Below the pieces are notes generated by a model. The model was not told the origin of the DNA. It saw nothing but the letters and a program-made list of their open reading frames with translations, and did not search any database. The position numbers and the translations under genes were made by a program. A stretch of DNA of 64,000 nt from a virus, in the IMG/VR virus record IMGVR_UViG_3300033064_004648, positions 1 to 64,000 of that record. One strand, 5' to 3'. Shown here piece after piece: positions 1 to 8,008 of this stretch. The stretch's first letter is position 1; every line of letters begins with the position of its first letter.

Positions 1-1
1 A

Positions 2-376
2 ATTAATTTAAATTATAAAACTTATAGGACGCACAGATTATCCTATATGATAAAACACAATTTAAGTTATATTTCTGGCGGAATGTGTGTTTTACATAAA
101 TGCGATAATCCCGTCTGTGTTAATCCCGACCACTTATGGCTTGGCACCAATTTTGATAATGTTCAAGATCGCCATGCAAAAGGAAGAAGTAGTGCTTCTA
201 AAGGTGAATCTAGCCATTTTCATAAACTCAATGAGAAAACGGTAAGAAAAATTAGGCAAGATTATAAAACCGGTAATTTTACAACAAGAAAGCTTGCTGT
301 CAAATATAATACTTCGAAATCAAATATAGGCCACATTGTTCACAATAAAACATGGAGGGACATATCAATTGAGTAA
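2..376 (+). CDS. HNH homing endonuclease, C-terminal part (cut by window edge)
   Basis: The open frame runs in from the left edge with no stop, so the N-terminus lies outside the window; the first internal ATG is at 47. The visible part has the HNH core CVLHKCDNPVCVNPDHLWLG (Cys pairs, H and the N-P-DHL segment) and then a basic helix-turn-helix-like tail (KLAVKYNTSKSNIGHIV), as in phage HNH_3 endonucleases that bind and nick DNA. It overlaps the start of the glycosyltransferase by 8 bp, consistent with insertion upstream of that gene. Family assignment is firm; the target site is unknown. Confidence 0.8.
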   Translation: MNLNYKTYRTHRLSYMIKHNLSYISGGMCVLHKCDNPVCVNPDHLWLGTNFDNVQDRHAKGRSSASKGESSHFHKLNEKTVRKIRQDYKTGNFTTRKLAVKYNTSKSNIGHIVHNKTWRDISIE

Positions 377-1202
377 AAGAAAACGTACAAAGTATATAAA
401 TCTTGCAGAACCATTGGTAAGTGTAATAGTTCCGATTTATAATAGATTTAATTTTTTAGTCTTAACATTACAGTCTTTAAAAAATCAATCATATGATAAT
501 ATTCAAGTTGTATGTGTGAATGATGGTGGCAAAAGTGCTGAGAAATATATTAAGGATTTAAATGATCCAAGATTTGAATACTATGAACACGAGGTCAACG
601 GTGGATTGCCGAAGGCCCGTAATACAGCCTTAAAACACGCAAAGGGTTCTTATATTTCATTATTAGATTCAGATGATATTTATATGAAATATGCAATAGA
701 ATTTAGGATGTATATGATGAAGAAGTTAAATGCCGAAATAGTTTTTACAAGATCTTTGCAAAACATTATGGATAAAGTAAAATTGCCGAATGGACAGGAA
801 GTGTATAAAACTATTCACTCCCAATTGTACTGGAATTCTGGGTTTTCTCGTGATCTTCTCTTAATCCAAAATGTTTCGCCGTGTTGCAATGTTTGTTTTT
901 CTAGAAAATCCTGGGAAGATTCGGGTTATTGGTTCGATGAAACTATGACTAGTTCAGAGGATCATGATTTTTGGTGTGCTCTGAGTAGAAAGCATGACTT
1001 TGAGCCATTAGAATTGCTTGATACAGAATGTTCGCTTCGCCGAGACGGCAGTAATATGACGGGGACAATTAACTTTGTTCCAAACTGGATTAAAATTTTT
1101 AAAAAATGGAGACATACCGCAGAAGATTTAGACTATGTTACGGATGCCCAAAATCGTATTTTGCAATCTGTCAACATTGACCCAAAAGAATATGGACTTT
1201 AA
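369..1202 (+). CDS. Glycosyltransferase family 2 (GT-A fold)
   Basis: The opening segment VSVIVPIYNR, then VVCVNDGG, a GGLPKARNTALKHAKG segment and the DSDD metal/nucleotide-sugar motif (about residues 95-98) are the hallmarks of GT2 transferases. I chose TTG 369 because GGAGG (355-359) lies 9 bp upstream; an in-frame ATG at 336 would overlap the HNH gene further. It likely transfers a sugar from a nucleotide donor to modified DNA, a virion glycan or a host surface glycan; the acceptor cannot be read. A GT4-like gene lies 1 kb downstream, separated by an HNH gene, so the two transferases may once have been adjacent. Confidence 0.85.
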   Translation: MSKRKRTKYINLAEPLVSVIVPIYNRFNFLVLTLQSLKNQSYDNIQVVCVNDGGKSAEKYIKDLNDPRFEYYEHEVNGGLPKARNTALKHAKGSYISLLDSDDIYMKYAIEFRMYMMKKLNAEIVFTRSLQNIMDKVKLPNGQEVYKTIHSQLYWNSGFSRDLLLIQNVSPCCNVCFSRKSWEDSGYWFDETMTSSEDHDFWCALSRKHDFEPLELLDTECSLRRDGSNMTGTINFVPNWIKIFKKWRHTAEDLDYVTDAQNRILQSVNIDPKEYGL

Positions 1203-1218
1203 GGACTTATAGAGAAAT

Positions 1219-2148
1219 ATGACACCTATGAATGACTTAAAGGGAATGAAATATGGACTATTGACGGTCTTGCATAAAGTTAGTCGTCCAAGTTGGGCAA
1301 AAAATAAAAGTATTTATTGGTTTTGTAGATGTGATTGTGGAAAAGAATTAATTATTTCTGCGTCTCGACTGAGGAGTAAGGGAAAACGGTCGTGTGGATG
1401 TGCACGATACAATGATTTAAGTGGAAAGATATTTGGGATTTTAACAGTTCTTATGGAGTATGGAAAAGATAAGAACGGGAAAAGGCTATGGATATGCAAG
1501 TGTGAGTGCGGAAATGAAAAAGAAGTAAAAGGAAGTTCCTTAAAATCCGGGAATACAAAATCTTGCGGGTGTTTAAGTAAAAATATGTTCCTGTCTAGCG
1601 CCGAGGATTTAGTTGAACGAAGATTTGAGAGATTGGTTGTTCTAGAGATTGTTAAGGCTAATAAAACAGGATCTCATTGGTTATGTCAATGCGATTGCGG
1701 GAATAAAAAGGTTATTGCCGCAAAAAATTTAAAGCAGGGGTATACAAAGTCTTGCGGGTGTTTAAAAAAAGAAAGAGTAAGCGCTGCCCACAGATTAGAG
1801 GTATCGGAGGCGGCATTTAATGCAGTATTTTATGAATATAAAAGCAGCGCAAAAGCAAGGGGTTTTGAATTTCTTTTAAGTAAGAATAAATTTCGTATAC
1901 TGACAGAACAAAATTGTTATTATTGTGGCTGTTCGCCAAGCAATGTCAGAAAAGCACAAAACAATAATGGAAACTATATTTATAGCGGAATAGACAGGGT
2001 TGATAATTTCAAAGGATACACAATAAAAAATACTGTGCCTTGTTGTAAAGATTGCAATTGGGCAAAAAAAGACAAGTCTTTGGGAGAATTTAAAAATTGG
2101 GTTAAATTAATTTATAAAAATTTTATTAAAAACAAGGAGCAAGAATGA
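1219..2148 (+). CDS. HNH endonuclease with three CxC-CG/SCGC zinc modules
   Basis: Three N-terminal modules of about 55 residues repeat the pattern G.xFGxLTVL...WxCxCDCGN...LKxGxTKSCGC (near residues 8-62, 66-118 and 128-182), each with four or more Cys that could bind zinc. The C-terminal third has an HNH/McrA-like core: CYYCG, GIDRVDN, then CCKDCNWAK. The layout suggests a DNA-recognition array fused to a nicking nuclease, as in phage homing endonucleases. It is related in both parts to the genes at 29339 and 30492. Its stop overlaps the next ATG by 4 bp (ATGA). The SD site is weak (agag). Confidence 0.82.
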   Translation: MTPMNDLKGMKYGLLTVLHKVSRPSWAKNKSIYWFCRCDCGKELIISASRLRSKGKRSCGCARYNDLSGKIFGILTVLMEYGKDKNGKRLWICKCECGNEKEVKGSSLKSGNTKSCGCLSKNMFLSSAEDLVERRFERLVVLEIVKANKTGSHWLCQCDCGNKKVIAAKNLKQGYTKSCGCLKKERVSAAHRLEVSEAAFNAVFYEYKSSAKARGFEFLLSKNKFRILTEQNCYYCGCSPSNVRKAQNNNGNYIYSGIDRVDNFKGYTIKNTVPCCKDCNWAKKDKSLGEFKNWVKLIYKNFIKNKEQE

Positions 2149-3371
2149 ATCTCGTTTACGTGTACGCGGACCAGCCACAAACTGAAAATTGTTCAAAATG
2201 GAATTGTTATTATCCAGCGGAAGCGGTCAATAGAACTAAAGATCATCGTGCTAGTATTATGCACGTTAATCAATTCTCACAAAATACTTCAGAAGTAAAT
2301 AAAATGTGTGCAAAGGCCGATATTCTTATCATTGAAAGAAATTTATTTGGCGACGTGCTTACTTTTATGACTTATTGGCGCATTAGAAATAAAACTGTAT
2401 TGGCAATTTTTGATGATGGTTATGATTGTATGACGGAAGACAATCCTGCATATGCATTTTGGCATCGAAATGAAATAAAAGTTATAGCGAACAATATTGC
2501 CAACAGTACTCTTAACCAAATGAATTCTCAAAAACAAAACAATGTTTTATGGAATAATATCCCTATGGAAGATAGAGACAAAATGATTGCGTTAGCTACA
2601 TCAATGTTTGAAGGGAAGATGCCCATAGGACCAGAAACTAAAGTTTCAGATATTCCCTTTATGTCACAATTCAAATGGGGTTTAAAAATAGCAAAAGGAA
2701 TACAAGTTCCGTCTAAGCGATTAGCTAATGACTGGAAAAAATATAACAAAACTTATTTTGTACATAATTATCTTGATATCAAACAATATATGAATGTTGA
2801 ACCATTAATAAAACACGATGATATATTTATTGGTTGGTGCGGAAGCCTGACTCACCTGCCCAGTTTTGTTGAAAGTGGCGCTATAGAAGCAATTAAAAAC
2901 ATTGTCGCTAAATACAATAATGTAAAACTATTAATAGGTGGAGACAAAAAAGTATTTGATGCAATAGACATTCCAGAGGATAAGAAAATATTTCAAAAAT
3001 ATGTTCCTCATGAGCAATGGACTAGCCTGTTAAAATCTATCGATATAGGATTGGCGCCATTGGCAACTGTTTATGATCGCAGACGCAGTTGGATTAAGGC
3101 ACTTGAATATATGGCTCTTAAGACACCATGGATTGCATCAGACTTTCCTCCATATAAAGAATTACAAGGTTACGGAAAAATAGTTCAAAATTCAGTTGCT
3201 TCATGGGAAAATGCATTAGCGGACATGATTGACAATTTGCAAGACCATAGAGATAAAGCAGCAGCCGAACCATATGACTTTGCATTAACTCAAACCACCG
3301 ACAAGAATATCTTGAAAACTATTGCCTTATACCAAAAAATTATTGATGCGCCTTATCGCTGGCCAGCTTGA
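2145..3371 (+). CDS. Glycosyltransferase, GT-B fold (GT1/GT4-like)
   Basis: A 408-aa protein. The C-terminal half reads like the donor-binding Rossmann domain of GT4 enzymes: FIGWCGSLTH (about 229-238), KLLIGGD, YVPHEQWTSLLKSIDIGLAPL, then ALEYMALKTPWIASD (the family's E-containing EYMA/K segment). The N-terminal half has an acceptor-type Rossmann pattern with ADILIIERN and AIFDDGYD. Probably cytoplasmic; substrate unknown. With the GT2 at 369 it may glycosylate DNA bases or a surface structure. It starts at ATG overlapping the preceding TGA and is followed by the promoter at 3368. Confidence 0.8.
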   Translation: MNLVYVYADQPQTENCSKWNCYYPAEAVNRTKDHRASIMHVNQFSQNTSEVNKMCAKADILIIERNLFGDVLTFMTYWRIRNKTVLAIFDDGYDCMTEDNPAYAFWHRNEIKVIANNIANSTLNQMNSQKQNNVLWNNIPMEDRDKMIALATSMFEGKMPIGPETKVSDIPFMSQFKWGLKIAKGIQVPSKRLANDWKKYNKTYFVHNYLDIKQYMNVEPLIKHDDIFIGWCGSLTHLPSFVESGAIEAIKNIVAKYNNVKLLIGGDKKVFDAIDIPEDKKIFQKYVPHEQWTSLLKSIDIGLAPLATVYDRRRSWIKALEYMALKTPWIASDFPPYKELQGYGKIVQNSVASWENALADMIDNLQDHRDKAAAEPYDFALTQTTDKNILKTIALYQKIIDAPYRWPA

Positions 3372-3396
3372 CAAAATAATAATTATGTGATAGAAT
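3368..3396 (+). promoter_or_regulatory. sigma70-like promoter
   Basis: TTGACA (3368-3373), 17-bp spacer ending in TGa, TAGAAT (3391-3396). It overlaps the end of the glycosyltransferase gene. The predicted start is near 3403, practically on the ATG of the next gene (3402), so transcripts from it may be leaderless. Confidence 0.7.
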
Positions 3397-3401
3397 AAAT
3401 T

Positions 3402-3974
3402 ATGAAAAAAAATATAATAGAATCAGACAACAAAACATATGATACAGTTGGTGAAATGTTTGATGACATGAAAAAAGAATTCAAAAATAATCATCCGTTT
3501 CAATATTGGATTGACCATTCTTTGTTTTCGGCGAAAGGATTTTTTGGTTATGCACCACACGTCTTTTTTATACGACCATGGATAGCCATAGAATTTGTTT
3601 GGGGGCATGTAGTATGGGCTTGGCAAAGAGTGTTTAATGGCTATGATGATCGTGTTATATGGGGTATAGATTTTTATTTATCTCGAATGATGCCGCTTTG
3701 GTTACAACAACTGAAGGAGAAAAAACATGGGGTTCCTGGAATAATGTTTGAAGAAGAAGATCATGATAAAAACGGGAATGTTTTAGACGATTCATTAGAA
3801 AAAAGATTAAAAGAATACAATGCTATTCTTGACAAAATTATTTTGGGTTTTAAATCTTATACTGAATTAGACAACCGGTGTGATATTAGGAGCAAAGAAT
3901 ATAAAGTTTTACGGAAAAATTTTGATCAGGGATTTGATTTGCTAAAAAAATATTATGGTACTTTATGGGATTGA
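3402..3974 (+). CDS. Phage protein of unknown function, aromatic-rich
   Basis: A 190-aa protein without a recognised catalytic motif. It holds a Trp/Phe-rich stretch (residues about 45-85, RPWIAIEFVWGHVVWAW) and the segment WGIDFYLSRMMPLWLQQLK followed by GxP, which I recognise from uncharacterised phage proteins. No SD site precedes the ATG, and it sits at the expected transcription start of the 3368 promoter. The C-terminal half is charged and helical. Function unknown. Confidence 0.75.
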   Translation: MKKNIIESDNKTYDTVGEMFDDMKKEFKNNHPFQYWIDHSLFSAKGFFGYAPHVFFIRPWIAIEFVWGHVVWAWQRVFNGYDDRVIWGIDFYLSRMMPLWLQQLKEKKHGVPGIMFEEEDHDKNGNVLDDSLEKRLKEYNAILDKIILGFKSYTELDNRCDIRSKEYKVLRKNFDQGFDLLKKYYGTLWD

Positions 3975-3985
3975 ATGAAAGAAAA

Positions 3986-4017
3986 AACACAATAAAATAC
4001 AGGTTTTATGTGGTTTA
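3986..4017 (+). repeat. Intergenic palindrome, ACATAAAA/TTTTATGT family
   Basis: Left arm ACACAATAAAA, short loop, right arm TTTTATGTGGTTT, directly upstream of the SD site of the next gene. One of about 40 related copies in the window, described in the findings. Other copies not listed separately: about 4187-4222, 10808-10840, 11872-11905, 14498-14522, 17201-17229, 18552-18584, 21965-21993, 37521-37548, 38555-38587, 39759-39790, 49036-49064, 59260-59290, 61256-61286 and 63020-63048. Confidence 0.8.
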
Positions 4018-4027
4018 GAAAGGAAAA

Positions 4028-4186
4028 ATGACTATTGAAAGTCAGTTTGATAATGAATATGATTGTATAGAACAAGAATTTGAAGAAGGTTTGATTGATG
4101 AAGATGAATATATTCGGCGCATGAAAAATCTTGAAGAAGAAGGAAGGCAAGCGAATATATTCGCAGACAACGATTTGCCTTTTTAG
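4028..4186 (+). CDS. Small acidic protein with SSB-like LPF tail
   Basis: A 52-aa acidic, probably helical protein preceded by AAAGGAAA. It ends in DNDLPF, like the acidic DDDIPF tip by which single-stranded DNA-binding proteins recruit partners; the proteins at 47128 and 50720 end similarly. The tail could let it compete for SSB-tip-binding proteins, but this is inference from six residues. Confidence 0.6.
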   Translation: MTIESQFDNEYDCIEQEFEEGLIDEDEYIRRMKNLEEEGRQANIFADNDLPF

Positions 4187-4233
4187 CAATAAAACTAAAT
4201 AAAATTCAGATTTTATTGTATAAGGAGTAATAA

Positions 4234-4476
4234 ATGAACAAAGTGGTAGGCGAATATTCAACAGTAATTGAATTTGAAAATGAAGAGCCAAAAGAAATTT
4301 GCAAATTAGGTCTTGGCCAAGAATGTTGTGCCTTTCTGGTTTGTGGATTTACCGGATTTGAATGTTGGAGAATGAATTACCCCGACAATACAACAATTTT
4401 TAGTAGATTGGAAGCGGGAACAATGAACGCAAAAGGAATAGGAGAATGGGCAGGATGTCCTTGGAAAGATGAATAA
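4234..4476 (+). CDS. Hypothetical protein, 80 aa
   Basis: Good SD (AAGGAG at 4222-4227). Acidic, with the segment LGQECCAFLVCGFTGFECWR containing four Cys and ending in WAGCPWKDE. I do not recognise it. The last 8 bp overlap the next gene. Confidence 0.65.
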   Translation: MNKVVGEYSTVIEFENEEPKEICKLGLGQECCAFLVCGFTGFECWRMNYPDNTTIFSRLEAGTMNAKGIGEWAGCPWKDE

Positions 4477-4690
4477 ATTTCAAAAACTGTGGTATAATAC
4501 AATAGGGAAAATAGCTAATGCAAGAATCAGATTCTTCGTCAGGATGGCAGGATTTTGCAATGTAGATATGATGAAGATTGTTTGTACAAATAAACATGAT
4601 CAAACAACTGTCACTATGGATAGGGATGGAGCCATTCATAGAATTATTAGTATGAAAATCAATATAGATGTTGATAAAATTTTAAATTAA
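4469..4690 (+). CDS. Hypothetical protein, 73 aa
   Basis: It overlaps the previous gene by 8 bp, with GGAAAG upstream as a moderate SD. Mixed beta-rich sequence with no recognised motif (NKHDQTTVTMDRDGAIH). Translation is probably coupled to the upstream gene. Confidence 0.55.
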   Translation: MNKFQKLWYNTIGKIANARIRFFVRMAGFCNVDMMKIVCTNKHDQTTVTMDRDGAIHRIISMKINIDVDKILN

Positions 4691-4701
4691 TATGAGGTAA
4701 T

Positions 4702-5103
4702 ATGTCTGCTGATAATGGAATTTATATTCTTGAAATGAAAGATCAATCAAGAGTTATTCATACTCAAAATATTGAAAACCTATGGTAGTCTAATTTAGCC
4801 AATAGGATGTGCAAAAATATGGTTCCTACACGTATCATAGATTATTATGGTGACGCAAAATCAATGACTACTTCAGAAGCAAATGCTAAGGCAAGAGATA
4901 TTTATGATGAAATTATGGATGATGATTTTTGTCCCATAGTAGAATATGGAATTTGTTATTTTAAAATAAATAAAACTTGGAAACAAATTTTCAAAGAGGC
5001 TAAGAAATTGGCGACTAAAGAACTAAAAATCTTGCAAAAAAATAATGAAGATAATTTCTATGAACATGAAATTAGGGTGTTGCAAAATATAATAAAAGAG
5101 TAA
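4702..5103 (+). pseudogene. MSADNGIYIL-family phage protein interrupted by an in-frame TAG
   Basis: The reading frame begins MSADNGIYILEMKDQSRVIH, a start I recognise from a widespread uncharacterised phage family, and stops at TAG 4786-4788 after 28 residues. The same frame continues without further stops to 5103 (98 residues from ATG 4807) with the expected rest of the family (VEYGICYFKINKTWKQI). Thus one ancestral gene of about 133 codons is split by a single amber codon. Either it is a pseudogene, the amber is read through, or the base is a sequencing error. The SD is GAGGTAA at 4694. Confidence 0.7.
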
Positions 5104-5130
5104 TTTTATTTGGTTTAAAAAGAAAATGAA

Positions 5131-5403
5131 ATGAAAAAAATAACTAAACACTTTATTTGGGCAAATATATTCGATGCTATTAGCACAGGTTTTGCCTTAA
5201 GCCAAGGCTGTGTCGAGATGAATATTCTTGTGAATAGGTATGGATGGATTGTTGGCTGCGTAGCTAAAATCTTGGCGACAATACTTGTGGCCTATGTTTT
5301 AGAAAGAGTCAAAGAGTGGTGGTTTTTTTGGGTTCTTCCTATACTTATATGGTTGATTGTTGTATGGAATATTTTCAATGGTATTATGGTGGCAACACAA
5401 TAA
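5131..5403 (+). CDS. Small membrane protein (DUF5658-like)
   Basis: A 90-aa protein with two to three hydrophobic segments (about 8-25, 38-57, 62-84). The start NIFDAISTGFALSQGCVEMN resembles DUF5658-type membrane proteins (N..DA.sTg..L..G..E.N). An inner-membrane location is expected; role unknown. Its stop lies inside a copy of the intergenic palindrome. Confidence 0.65.
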   Translation: MKKITKHFIWANIFDAISTGFALSQGCVEMNILVNRYGWIVGCVAKILATILVAYVLERVKEWWFFWVLPILIWLIVVWNIFNGIMVATQ

Positions 5404-5424
5404 AATAACTATTTTATGTGGTTT
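5394..5424 (+). repeat. Intergenic palindrome, ACATAAAA/TTTTATGT family
   Basis: ACACAATAAAA and TTTTATGTGGTTT arms. The left arm overlaps the stop codon of the upstream gene, and the right arm ends just before the AGAGGAAAG ribosome site of the next. Confidence 0.75.
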
Positions 5425-5437
5425 AAGAAGAGGAAAG

Positions 5438-5656
5438 ATGAAAATAAAAAACACTTATAGAAAATTAAACAAAGTAGAATATAGTTTTTCTAAACAAGAT
5501 ATTTTAAAAGCATTATCGAATCATTTTAAAATAAAAGTTGTGAATGAAAAATATGATTTTAGTATCTTTGAAGAACTTGATGATGCCAAAGGTTTTGGTT
5601 CAGGAACGTGTGCATCATTGGTAGTATCTTATGAAGAACCAAGAGAGGAAAAATGA
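5438..5656 (+). CDS. Hypothetical protein, 72 aa
   Basis: The start at 5438 is chosen for AGAGGAAAG immediately upstream; the frame is open further 5' but would overlap the membrane-protein gene. Charged alpha/beta sequence, no known motif. Overlaps the next gene by 4 bp (ATGA). Confidence 0.6.
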   Translation: MKIKNTYRKLNKVEYSFSKQDILKALSNHFKIKVVNEKYDFSIFEELDDAKGFGSGTCASLVVSYEEPREEK

Positions 5657-5904
5657 AATTTAGAAAGAAACCAATAGTCGTTGAGGCCGAACAGTTTACA
5701 ATGGATTCAAAAGATCAAGTGTTTAATTGGGTAAACTGCAATAGATATGCCGACTTTGTTGACGGCAAACCTGTATTGATAATACAAACACTTGAAGGCG
5801 ATATGACTGTAAGCATTGGCGATTGGGTTATCGAAGGTATCAATGGAGAATTTTATCCTTGCAAACCAGATATTTTTGAAAAGACTTATGAAAAGGTAGA
5901 ATAG
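5653..5904 (+). CDS. Conserved phage protein, RKKP...PCKPDIFEKTYE type
   Basis: An 83-aa protein with the pattern RKKPIVVEAEQF...GDWVIEGINGEFYPCKPDIFEKTYE, common in phages and prophages as a small beta-rich protein of unknown role. Coupled to the upstream gene through ATGA. Confidence 0.75.
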   Translation: MKFRKKPIVVEAEQFTMDSKDQVFNWVNCNRYADFVDGKPVLIIQTLEGDMTVSIGDWVIEGINGEFYPCKPDIFEKTYEKVE

Positions 5905-5930
5905 CAGAATGACTTTATGAGGAAAAAATA

Positions 5931-7196
5931 ATGAAAGAATTTTTTGAAAATTTCTTAAAAATATTACAAGAAAACCAGGTTCTTTTGACCACATTAGGTA
6001 TCGGTGGTGCTGGAACAATTATAATGTGGTTGAAGGGTGTGCCCCAAACATTTTTCAATTTATTAAAAAGAGAATTTACAACCGAGATGACTATCACTAG
6101 TCAAAATATTTCATTTTTTAATGTTATAAAATTGTTAGAAAAAACCTACGCAGATAAAAAATGGAGAAAATTAAAAGTTATGAACGGAAGATGGGGGGCT
6201 GAAGAAACTGTTCTTGGGATTGGATATGGACATCATACTTTGATATACAAAAAAAACCTTCTTTTTATAACCTTGGTAAAAGAATCTGCAAATCAAACCA
6301 ATTATGACAAAGATTCACTAACTTTTTTAAAGTTGGGCAGAGACTATGGACTTTTTAAACAAATTATAAGTGATGCTGATGAAATAGCAGAAGATAAAAG
6401 TTCTAACAAAATATACAAAATGGAGGACGGATGGCGCTATGTAAAAGACCAGAAAAAAAGGGCTTTAAGTAGTGTGTTTTTAGAAAAAACTAAGAAGAAA
6501 TATTTATTAGAAACCATAGATAAATTTATATCTAGCGAAGAATGGTATCTTTCACATGGTATTCCTTATCAATTAGGAATATTGTTATATGGTTCGCCTG
6601 GAACAGGTAAGACTAGCTTAATTAAGGCAATAGCGGCATATTTAAACTACTCAATTTATTATTTACCTAGTTCAAGATTATACAAAATTGAAAAAGCAGT
6701 GTCTTTATTGCCAGACAATTCTATTTTGGTGATTGAAGATATTGATACTAATGATATTACTAATAGAAGAGACAATGGATGGGATCAACCAGACGTACCC
6801 GAAGGTGCAAGTGGGACTGCTCCAACAACATCCAATAACAAATCTTCTGATGATAGAGACTTTGAAACTTTTTTGAAGATGGGATTGTCCGAGATACTAA
6901 ATTCTTTAGATGGCATTTTTGCTACTCACGGAAGAATTTTAATTGCTACCACAAACTACCTAGAATCATTGGATTCTGCATTAATTCGTCCTGGCAGAAT
7001 AGATATAAAAATAGAAGTAGGATATGTAAACAACGAAGTATTGAAAGAGTTTTGCAATAGTTTCTTTCCCGAAAACAAAATTAATTTTGATGAAATAAAG
7101 ATTAAGAAAAATAAACTTACCGTAGCATTATTGCAAAATATGATACTTGAAGGTAAAACATTACAAAATATTTTAGACTTTGTAGAAACCCAATAA
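5931..7196 (+). CDS. BCS1-like membrane-anchored AAA ATPase
   Basis: A 421-aa protein. The N-terminus has one hydrophobic segment (about 17-34) and a BCS1_N-like region; the AAA module follows with Walker A GSPGTGKTS (221-229), Walker B ILVIEDID (about 265-272), sensor-1 ATTN and the RPGRID arginine finger. This order (TM, BCS1_N, AAA) matches mitochondrial BCS1 and its bacterial and phage relatives, which move or unfold proteins at membranes. A low-complexity insertion (GASGTAPTTSNN) follows Walker B. Bacterial BCS1-like ATPases also occur in defence loci, so a host-interaction role is possible. SD is GAGGAAA. Confidence 0.85.
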   Translation: MKEFFENFLKILQENQVLLTTLGIGGAGTIIMWLKGVPQTFFNLLKREFTTEMTITSQNISFFNVIKLLEKTYADKKWRKLKVMNGRWGAEETVLGIGYGHHTLIYKKNLLFITLVKESANQTNYDKDSLTFLKLGRDYGLFKQIISDADEIAEDKSSNKIYKMEDGWRYVKDQKKRALSSVFLEKTKKKYLLETIDKFISSEEWYLSHGIPYQLGILLYGSPGTGKTSLIKAIAAYLNYSIYYLPSSRLYKIEKAVSLLPDNSILVIEDIDTNDITNRRDNGWDQPDVPEGASGTAPTTSNNKSSDDRDFETFLKMGLSEILNSLDGIFATHGRILIATTNYLESLDSALIRPGRIDIKIEVGYVNNEVLKEFCNSFFPENKINFDEIKIKKNKLTVALLQNMILEGKTLQNILDFVETQ

Positions 7197-7221
7197 AAGA
7201 ATGATTTTATGAGATAAGATA

Positions 7222-7407
7222 ATGTATAAATATAAACATACCATCACAAAAGAAATTATTGAGATAGAAGATATTATTGTTGATAGCAATATAAATTATT
7301 TCGATTCTCAGTTTGTTGAATGGTGGTGCCACATAAATGACATAACTAAAGAAATAGATAAATGGTCTGCAACTTATACGATTAGTGATAACGGTATGTT
7401 TAAGTAA
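7222..7407 (+). CDS. Hypothetical protein, 61 aa
   Basis: A short acidic protein preceded by a palindrome half-site (attttatgag) and a weak SD (gagataag). No recognised motif. Confidence 0.5.
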   Translation: MYKYKHTITKEIIEIEDIIVDSNINYFDSQFVEWWCHINDITKEIDKWSATYTISDNGMFK

Positions 7408-7408
7408 A

Positions 7409-7983
7409 ATGAAGTATCAAACAACGAAAGAGATCGAATTTGCTTGTATTAAACATGTTTGGAACGGCGGATCTTATCTTATAATCCCGAATGTAAAAGA
7501 TGGGTTCTTTGGGAAAAGAGAAGCTGACTTATTGGTTATTACTCCATCAAATTATCTGTTTGAAATTGAAATCAAGATAAGTATGGCTGACCTAAAAAAG
7601 ATGGTCAAAAAAATTTATTGCTACAAGATATATACTCTAATGATCTTAGAATCAAGAAAAAAATTTTTGCAATACCTGAAGAAATGTTTAATAAATATGA
7701 AGATAAAATAATTAAGTTATTGCCTAATTATGCAGGTTTATGGGTGGTTAAGAAATCAGGTGGTTATGTGGTTGAGAAATTAAAGGCTAAAAATAAAATA
7801 GGTGCCCGTAAATTGTCCGACAAAGAAAAAAATACTTTAATGAGACTAGGTTGTTTGAGGCTTTGGGGAATAAAGGGAAAATCTGTAGAGATTGACAGTA
7901 TTAAAAAAGATATAAGAAAGGTATTAAAAGGCGAAGATGTCAAAATATTGAAACAATATGTTGAAAAAAAGAAATATTGGTAG
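7409..7983 (+). CDS. PD-(D/E)XK nuclease-like protein with a frameshift at an A7 run
   Basis: The first part (7409 to about 7612) has KREADLLVI...YLFEIEIKISMADLKK, like MmcB-type PD-(D/E)XK proteins (conserved D, ExEIK). The family's continuation (IFAIPEEMF, AGLWVV) is found only in the -1 frame, open to 7983. The switch falls at AAAAAAA 7607-7613; in the original frame translation ends at 7711. Joining the frames after AAA AAA gives a collinear product of about 192 aa. Either a frameshift mutation, a sequencing indel, or slippage on the A run. Confidence 0.65.
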
Positions 7984-8008
7984 TATTTACCCTTGAAGAA
8001 AAATAGAC

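Noticed and set aside
3953-4291. Minus-strand frame of 112 codons
   Set aside because: Antisense to three plus-strand starts with SD sites; hydrophobic Phe/Ile composition typical of AT-rich reverse frames.
4702-5103. Genome-wide recoding of TAG as Gln
   Set aside because: Many genes with intact family lengths end in TAG (for example 4028, 7409, 59303), and no CTA-anticodon tRNA is seen.
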